From Pogostemon cablin (lineage: Eukaryota > Streptophyta > Magnoliopsida > Lamiales > Lamiaceae), in the NCBI GenBank assembly GCA_023678885.1, contig CM043013.1, positions 15,656,791 through 15,720,790 of the forward strand: a DNA stretch of 64,000 bases. The letters are read 5' to 3'. The notes beneath the pieces were generated by a model. The model worked only from the letters and a program-made list of their open reading frames with translations, did not search any database and was not told the origin of the DNA. Position numbers and translations under genes: made by a program. Below are positions 57,622 to 64,000 of this stretch, in pieces (the stretch's first letter is position 1; every line of letters begins with the position of its first letter).

Positions 57622-58797
57622 TCATGGTGGTCTTGAATAGTCCTTAGGCACTATCATAGGTTTCTTCTTGAAGTAGTGCCGTGTGCTCTCCCGTTCAACC
57701 ACTAGAACGGTTCCCTTCTTGTTAAATAGCTCAAGCAATTGTTCTCCGAAGGCGTTCTTCACAAGGAATGGCCCTTTCCACTTGTTCCACTTTTTCCATG
57801 GGGCTTTATATGCATTTTGAACTTCAACCACATCCCCCGGTAAGAATTCGGGCATTGACAAGTGTTGTTGTCCTCTTGCAACCTTTTTCCTACAATCACC
57901 AAATAAATTTTTATCAATAAAATCATGAAAGTTCTTAAGAGAATTTGAAATTTCAATAGAATGAGAAGGTTTAGGCTTGTGGGGAGTAGAATCCATGATC
58001 TTAGTTTCAGGAGGTTTCCTTTCTTCCATAATGGCATGAATCTCTTTTTGATTTTGAATCTTGACTTTCTCTACCATCTCTTCAAGAGACTCGACAAATC
58101 TATCGAATTCCCCCTTCAACTCTTCTTTCAACTCTTTAGCTTTCACCCACTTAGGCACCCTTTCTCTCTTTTCCTTCATAACCTCATCAACCCCCAAACT
58201 ATCCTCTTTTCGATCTTTAATAGAGGAAGAAGGCTTGTTGTTCTCAACGGTGGATACAACTTGACTAACTTGGTGCTCAATGGAATCCAATCTAGCACCG
58301 AATGCTACTATTGCACTTGTCACCATGTCACACCAATTTCCGATTCGATCCATCCACATTTCATTAAACTTACTCTCCTTCTCTATGCGATCCATAACCA
58401 TTTCAAACATCTTTTCTCCAAACATTGCTATGTGGTCACTTTGGGTGGAATAAGAGGTGTTGGAGTCTTGAAAATTTCCCCATAGATATGGTTGATTTCC
58501 TTCTTGATGACTAGAAAAATTTCCTTGAAAAACATCTTCCACACCTTGAGGGTATACTTGATGATGCATTTGATGAGGAACTCCAAAATTCTCATAACCT
58601 TGTTGTTGGAATTGCATATCTTGTACTCCATAATCCGGTTGCAAATTAGGTTCCCAATTTGGCATTTGAAATCCTTGAAAATTTCCTTGTGTGTTCATAG
58701 CGGAATGAACACTTCTATTCACCATATCTCGAAGAGTATCCATGTAGCTCATATTTTTGGGGTTGCTCTCCTTCTTCTTCCTTCTCAAGGTATGCAC
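57622..58797 (-). CDS. K ORF: gag-like protein fused to an integrase-type C-terminal domain
   Basis: 391 residues, intact. N-terminal quarter starts MHTLRRKKKESNPKNMSYMD, then a Gln/Asn/Tyr/Phe-rich low-complexity region (residues about 40-125). The middle (about 130-290) is helical and highly charged with likely coiled coils (KELKEELKGEFDRFVESLEE). The C-terminal 90 residues (FLPGDVVEVQNAYKAPWKKW, KWKGPFLVKNAFGEQLLELF, RHYFKKKP) resemble the small barrel at the end of gypsy integrases, as in G at 52925-53488 (GDKVLVF..., KWMGPYEVLEVL). All of protease to integrase core is missing between the two parts. It may link K RNA or protein to a partner's particle. Start: this ATG is 135 bases after the primer site. 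The fusion reading is inference. Confidence 0.7.
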   Translation of the reverse strand: MHTLRRKKKESNPKNMSYMDTLRDMVNRSVHSAMNTQGNFQGFQMPNWEPNLQPDYGVQDMQFQQQGYENFGVPHQMHHQVYPQGVEDVFQGNFSSHQEGNQPYLWGNFQDSNTSYSTQSDHIAMFGEKMFEMVMDRIEKESKFNEMWMDRIGNWCDMVTSAIVAFGARLDSIEHQVSQVVSTVENNKPSSSIKDRKEDSLGVDEVMKEKRERVPKWVKAKELKEELKGEFDRFVESLEEMVEKVKIQNQKEIHAIMEERKPPETKIMDSTPHKPKPSHSIEISNSLKNFHDFIDKNLFGDCRKKVARGQQHLSMPEFLPGDVVEVQNAYKAPWKKWNKWKGPFLVKNAFGEQLLELFNKKGTVLVVERESTRHYFKKKPMIVPKDYSRPP

Positions 58798-58931
58798 CTA
58801 TAAAAGAAAGAAAAATTAGAACAAAATTTTCCAAAGCAAATATAAGATGCAAAAAAAAATAAAAAATAAAATAATGTCCTTATTAAGACCACTCTAAACA
58901 ATCCTTCGTCAAACTACTAGCGACCGTTACC

Positions 58932-58949
58932 TCCCCGGCAACGGCGCCA
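58932..58949 (-). promoter_or_regulatory. Primer binding site of K
   Basis: TGGCGCCGTTGCCGGGGA on the minus strand, an 18-base match to the tRNA-Asp 3' end complement, two bases from the 5' LTR. Confidence 0.96.
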
Positions 58950-58951
58950 TT

Positions 58952-60661
58952 TGATTAGCCATAATATAGTGGGCATGACCAATTAAAGAAATTATCGAAC
59001 CACAGGGAGGAACGTGCTAGAGTTTAAGCGATCTCAAGTTTATCGTGATTTTATAAGGACGACGGAAGAGAGGATAGGAGCAAATGAATGCAATTATGCT
59101 AAAGCAAGAAATAAAGATAAAATGAATGCAAAGATAAAAGGGTTCCAAATGATGCAAGGATGAGATTAACAACAATCATGGCATAGATAATTAAGTAATC
59201 ATGCAATTAATTCTAATCTCTCATGGACAAGGTATAGAAGCGATCACTAATTCCACCTAAACTCTCTCTCGAGATGGATAGGATGTAGGCCCTCAACAAG
59301 GCTCCCAAACGCACATAGGATCGAGACAATAGCAAACACCTCCCACTAGGTATTAATTACTCTATGAGTTCCCTAATTAGGTACTAAATCATAAGCAATA
59401 TTCCCTTTTAAGGTACTATGAATTCACTAATTGTTTGGGTCTCCTCATTTAATCAACCAACCTCTCGATTAAGCTAATCAAATGTTCTATCAAAGGGTTC
59501 TAAATCTAGAAGGATATCTCTATCTCATTCTAAATTAATGCACATGAAGTGTATGATGAAATGATTCAATGAACTATCCTAAACACATAATTGATTTCTC
59601 AATCTAATCACATGCCCATGACAATTAATCACACAAATCATCATATACATCAAGCAATCAACAATCAATGATAGAAATAACACAAAGCCCATTCAAGATT
59701 AAAATCAATTTGCATAAAAAAACTAAATTATCCAACACCAATCATGGAGCTAATCTCACAAAGGAGATTAGCCTCTCATATCCATAAGAAAATTAACATA
59801 GACATTAAGATCCTTACAAAACATGATCAATCTATAAAGAAATGCACAAAAATTAGAATTAGATTCCCCCTTTGAAGTGCTCCAATGGAGATCTCCTTCT
59901 TCTTCTTGTGTTCTCACTCTCCCTTGCTTCCTTGATCACTTGGATGGTGGATTTGATGGAGGGGATCAAGTGTAGATGGGTGGATGAAGAATGGATGAAG
60001 ATGATGGTGGAAAATGGAAGAAATTGTGTGTGAGGTGTGTGTGGAAAGGGTGGAAATCGGATTTTTTTCATAAAATCTGAATGGAGGGGTATTTATACTC
60101 CTTGACAAGCTTCTAGAAGGATTCTGAATTTTTCTGATCCCTGACACGACACGAGTCGTGTGGCGCAACACGGCCATAAGGTGCCTGTGTTGCGTGAACT
60201 GATGCTCCCGCACGGCCATCGCTTACAGGCCCGTGTTGGCTACACGGGTCGTGTGCTGCAACACGAGTCGAGCTCCGCAACACGGCCAAGTGGTGGTCGT
60301 GTTGGATGAATAGATGTTGCCGCACGACCATTCTGGACAGGCCCGTGTTAGCTACACGAGTCGTGCACTGCGACACGGCTCGTGCCACCAACACGGCCAG
60401 TCGTGTTGCTGCTGCCCTGATTCCTTCACTGTTTTGGCTCGTTCTCCCTCGTTTCAACTCCAAATTGAGATCCGCTTTTTCCTACATCTTCCTTATCATA
60501 TTTAGCATCAAATAAAAAGTGAAAATAGTAGGTTTAAGCTCATTCACATACATTTCCATGAAAACACAAAACACAACCAAATAACACATAAAATATGGAT
60601 AAAATAATACGAAAACACATATAAAAAGACACTAAAATCTAGGTGAAAATATCACTCATCA
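58952..60661 (-). repeat. 5' LTR of K
   Basis: 1710 bp, near-identical to 53811-55520. Followed by GCCCC. Confidence 0.97.
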
Positions 60662-60666
60662 GCCCC
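60662..60666. other. Target site duplication of K, right copy
   Basis: GCCCC, matching 53806-53810. Confidence 0.94.
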
Positions 60667-62776
60667 ATACATCAAATATTTCCACATCAATCCTCAAGGT
60701 CATGGGCATTTCATCTCTCTTACTTGTTCACCCTATCATTTGGCATCTATCACACTTAGTCACAAACTTCTTTTCATCCTTAAACAATGTTGGCCAATAG
60801 AAACCTGATTGTAAGATCTTTGCTCCCGTCTTTTGATGGGCGAAGTGACCTCCACACAAAGACGAATGACATAACTCAAGAATCCCCATGACTTCTTCCA
60901 TGGCCACACATCTCCTTATTACTCCATCATTGCAAATTTTAAACAAATATAGCTCATCCCACAAATACTTCTTCACTTCAACATGAAATTTCTTTTTCTT
61001 GTACTCATTAAGTAACGTGGGCTTGATTCCACACACAATGAAGTTGACATAGTTGGCATACCAAGGAGGCACATTCACCAAAAGAGTACACACTTGCTCA
61101 ACTTCTAATAGTAAAATCTTCTCATCCAGGAACTCATATCCAATCGGCTTCATGTCTTCATTCTCACCTCTATTTTCCAATCTAGACAAATGATCCGCGA
61201 TCACATTCTCCACGCCTTTTTTATCCTTGATAATCACATCAAATTCCTGCAAAAATAACACCCAACGGATTAAATGAGATTTAGCATCTTTCTTACTCAT
61301 GAGGTATTTTATAGCCGCGTGATCCGTGTAAACAATTGTTTGTGTTCCAACCAAATATGGTCGAAACTTCTCAAAAGCATACACTACGGCTAAAAATTCC
61401 TTCTCTGTGGTGGTGTAATTGACTTGGCACGAATTCAATGTCTTCGAGGCATAATAGATTGCTCTAAACTTCTTCTCCCTTATTTGTCCCAATACCACTC
61501 CGATGGATTGATCGCTAGCATCACAATGTAATTCAAATTGCAATCTCCAATCTGGAGTAACAAGTATTGGAGATGAAGTGAGATCATCCTTAAGCACCTA
61601 AAATGATACATAAGATTCATCATTGAAGTGAAATGGACAATCTTTTTCAAGCAATTTACAAAGAGGTTTAGCAATTTTGGAAAAATCCTTAATGAAGCGT
61701 CTATAGAAGCCCGCATGACCTAAGAACGATCTCACCCCCTTCTCACTTGTAGGAGGGGGAAGACGTTCTATTGCTATCACTTTAGCTCTATCCACTTTTA
61801 ACCCATGCTTTGAGATATGGTGCCCCAATACTATCCCATCGATCACCATAAAATGACACTTTTTTCAATTTAGCACAAGATTCGATTCTTCACACCTCTG
61901 CAAACAATAGTGAGATTAGTCAAGCAAATATCATAAGAGAAATCATACACGGAAAAGTCATCCAAAAATACCTCCATAATATTTTCAATCAAACCATCGA
62001 AGATAGCCATCATATAACGCTGAAAAGTGGCAGGGGCATTGCATAGACCAAACAACATTATTCTAAATGCAAACGTACCATAGGGACATGTGAAAGTTGT
62101 CTTCTCTTGGTCTTCCAGTGCAATCAATATTTGATTGTACCCGGAATAACCATCAAGAAAATAATATTACTCATGCCCCACAAGACGATCCAATATTTGG
62201 TCTATGAATTGCATGGGAAATGATCTTTACGAGTATTTTCATTCAATTTACGATAATCAACATACACACTCCAACCCGTGATAGTTCTAGTGGCAATGGT
62301 TTCATTTGTATCAGATCTAACAATTGTCATACCACCCTTTTTTGCCACTACATGTAAGGGACTTACATATTGACTATCACTAATTGGAAAGATTATTCCC
62401 GCATCAAGCCATTTTAACACCTCTTTTCTTATCACTTCTTGCATTATAGGATTTAATTTTTGTTGGTTTTGCACACAAGACTTCTCATCTTCAATCAAAT
62501 GAATCTTATGCATGCACATAGATGGACTAATACCTTTCAAGTCTTTTATGCTCCAACCAATAGAGGATTTATGCTCTCTTAAAACTCTTAACAATTTTTC
62601 TAATTCTAAATCATTAAGGAAAGAGGATACGATTACCGGATATGTTTCATTATCTTCTAAGTAAACATACTTCAAATGCTCCGGCAATGGTTTCAACTCT
62701 AACTTCTTCTTCTCTTGTACTTCTGATGAGAGTGAAAATAAGTGTGTTTTAATATCCAATTTAACACCTTTTTGAT
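60667..62776 (-). pseudogene. Gypsy RT, RNase H and integrase zinc finger of G
   Basis: RT: LKPLPEHLKYVYLEDNE, IFPISDSQYVSPLHVVAKKG, YVDYRKLNENTRKDHFP (62759-62202); YYFLDGYSGYNQ near 62150; FGLCNAPATFQRYM and EVFLDDFSVY with the catalytic pair (62127-61870). Connection: VRSFLGHAGFYRRFIKDFSK. RNase H: FELHCDASDQSIGVVLGQ, TTEKEFLAVVYAFEKFRPYL, YTDHAAIKYLMSKKDAKSHL, VENVIADHLSRL. Integrase zinc finger: LCHSSLCGGHFAHQKTGAKI to CDRCQMIG near 60740. Frameshifts near 62200, 61865 and 61598 and a stop after CQMIG disable it. The first RT frame runs open to about 62776, where H begins. Confidence 0.9.
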
Positions 62777-63267
62777 TGATATTGTAGTCTTATATGAGCA
62801 CAAATGTCTTATATTCGATATATGTGAGAATTATGTGCACTTGAGGTGTTTTGTTGTGTTTTAGGTGGAAAAAGGATAAAAAGTGCAAAGTTGGAGAAAA
62901 TGTGCAATTTGTGCAAGAATGCTGAAAACGCACATCCAACTTTCATAATTATTCTGTATTGTTGTGGAGCTCGAAACTGTTGGTGTGATATATGGTTGGA
63001 AAGCCACTGAAGAGAGGATTGTTATGAGTACCATCATTGAAGTCCGAACGAGGAAGTTATGAGCAAAGTGGTGACGCCGAGCGAGCTATGCCGAACAGAA
63101 TTACAGTACTACATTCCATGGCCTGTTACATATACAATTCATGGAGTTTTTGTGATTTCTTTATATGGATAAAAGGCCAAGGAAGAGAGGATAGCGTGAG
63201 CATAAAAATCACTCAATTCGAAGGTCAGATGTGAAAGTTATACGCGAAACGGAGAGACTACGTAAAT

Positions 63268-63460
63268 CGGTTCGACCTTCTTGAGGTCGAACCGAGGTCG
63301 AAACCAACGGAAAAATGCGGGTTCGACCACGACATGCTGGTTCGACCTATTGGCTGGTTGAACCATGCACCTGGGACATCCAGAAGGGTGGTTTGACCAT
63401 GGTTCGACCTGTAGGGGTTGGTTCGACCTGTTTGGAAGGTCGAACCGCGCTTCGGGAACT
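63268..63460. repeat. GGTTCGACC / GGTCGAACC island in the U3 of H
   Basis: About ten copies of GGTTCGACC and its reverse complement or one-base variants, in both orientations. The motif is the same as in C's LTR and C's gag linker. Confidence 0.85.
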
Positions 63461-63537
63461 TACCAAATCCGTATTTTCGAGGCCTAAACGCGTGTGATCA
63501 CTTGAAAAGCCCATTCCAAGCCTAGGAAACGTGATTA

Positions 63538-63551
63538 CAAGTATAAAAGGA
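63538..63551 (+). promoter_or_regulatory. TATA box of H
   Basis: AAGTATAAAAGGAG, about 75 bases downstream of the island; same wording as in C (minus, 13037-13050). Confidence 0.75.
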
Positions 63552-64000
63552 GGTCTATACAGCCCCAAAAAGAGGAGGAACACAACACAATACAAGAGAG
63601 GAGAAGAGAGGCCACAATATACAACACCCCACAAGGGGGGATCACCCCCCAACCATCATTCTTTTCTCCATCCATCCATCACTTTGAAGATTCATTTGTG
63701 GAATCAAGGGGAGAACTAAGAGGAGAATTCAAGAGCGAGAAGGACGCGATGATGCCACATCTAGGGTTTATTCGTTTCCTAATTTATCTTGTATTTTCCG
63801 GACATCCGGGTAAGATCTATCCAACACCCATGATTGTTCTTCGCAACATCATGGGCTAGAGCCTTTTTGGAAGAACTAGGGTTGTGAAGGTTTTATCTAG
63901 TTAATTGAACTTCCATGTGTATACTCCGTACAACACTACTTGTGGTTTATTTTATATAAGATTGTGCCTTTTTAGTCCATACTCATAGTCATTTTGTGCA

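Larger units (their letters stand above)
53811..60661 (-). mobile_element. Element K: young non-autonomous Athila-related element inside G's integrase
   Basis: 6851 bp in minus orientation with 1710-bp LTRs, a perfect tRNA-Asp primer site, one ORF (57622-58797), a long tail and a polypurine tract. No protease, RT or RNase H. I see only two LTR differences (near 54418/59559 and 55454/60595), so the insertion is recent. Tail and motif-island similarity to G suggests a G-like autonomous partner; K sits in a copy of that partner. Confidence 0.94.
31389..62776 (-). mobile_element. Element G: Athila-type Ty3/gypsy with pol, env-like gene and 3' LTR
   Basis: Minus-strand element seen from pol to 3' LTR: RT/RNase H (62776-60662), integrase (53810-52925), spacer, motif island, intron, env-like gene (51174-50684 and 35753-34698), tail, 3' LTR (33220-31389). 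It is split by K in the integrase region and by I (carrying J) in the env-like gene. Reading frame or motif order resumes across both. H truncates it at about 62776, so gag and the 5' LTR are not visible. Net element sequence in the window is about 9.6 kb. Confidence 0.85.
62777..64000 (+). mobile_element. Element H: plus-strand LTR of a C-like Athila-type element, cut by the window edge
   Basis: The segment starts at TGATATTGTAG (62777; TGTAGTC at 62783 is an alternative start) and cuts G's pol. It resembles J's LTR (GGTTGGAAAGCCAC..GAAGAGAGG, TTTATATGGATA, GCGTGAGC) and, further on, C's LTR in reverse (AATAAACCACAAGT.. equivalents). Order: U3 with motif island 63268-63460, TATA 63541, R/U5 to the edge. 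The minus and plus ORFs at 63037-63719 lie in the LTR and are not genes. Whether this is a 5' LTR, 3' LTR or solo LTR cannot be told. Confidence 0.75.

Noticed and set aside
57961..58485. 174-codon plus-strand ORF
   Set aside because: Antisense to the intact K ORF and rich in Phe/Leu/His as expected for the complement of a charged coding region; no domain.
1..64000. Endogenous plant pararetrovirus or other viral insertion
   Set aside because: All RT regions have Ty1/copia or Ty3/gypsy domain order, LTRs and tRNA primer sites; no movement or coat protein motif seen.

Overview
The window is nuclear heterochromatin of a dicot-type flowering plant. It is AT-rich and I see no host gene, tRNA or rRNA. 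Almost every base belongs to long terminal repeat (LTR) retrotransposons inserted into one another. Lineages were recognised from visible protein motifs, primer sites and LTR termini: Athila-type Ty3/gypsy (primer site complementary to tRNA-Asp, gag-pol, env-like gene, long 3' non-coding tail), a Sirevirus-like Ty1/copia, and a second decayed Ty1/copia family (primer site TGGTATCAGAGC).

Layout, named A to L here. F (29591-31388, minus) is the oldest visible layer: an Athila-type gag and part of its 5' LTR. E (22247-29590, minus, copia) sits in F's gag. D (13578-22246, minus, Sirevirus-like) sits in E's 3' LTR. C (7753-13577, minus, Athila-type) sits in D's 3' LTR. B (3761-7752, plus, copia) sits in C's reverse transcriptase/RNase H region. 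A (1-3760, plus, Athila-type env-like 3' part) abuts B. L (23535-24572) is a solo LTR inside E.

On the other side, G (31389 to about 62776, minus, Athila-type) is inserted in F's 5' LTR. Its env-like gene is split by copia I (35754-50683, plus), whose leader is split by non-autonomous element J (37540-44319, plus). G's integrase is split by non-autonomous element K (53811-60661, minus). G's pol is cut at about 62776 by a plus-strand LTR, H, that runs off the window. Duplicated target sites are visible for J (GGAAT), K (GCCCC) and I (GAAAT/GAAAC). Reading frames of G resume across both the I and the K insertion, which confirms the nesting.

Activity. K is the youngest: I saw only two differences between its 1710-bp LTRs. 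J's 1979-bp LTRs differ at about two dozen sites. J and K keep open gag-like frames but lack protease, RT and RNase H, so they must be mobilised in trans. Tail and LTR similarity points to an A-like partner for J and a G-like partner for K. All gag-pol genes in view are broken.

The most unusual signals are three. First, islands of short self-complementary motifs, different in each family, lie just upstream of TATA boxes in the LTRs and recur in the same element's gag linker or before its env-like gene. Second, an apparent separate promoter-exon-intron module precedes the env-like gene in both A and G. Third, a hairpin next to the polypurine tract of J and K keeps its pairing while its sequence changes, and it resembles the tRNA-Asp primer site.
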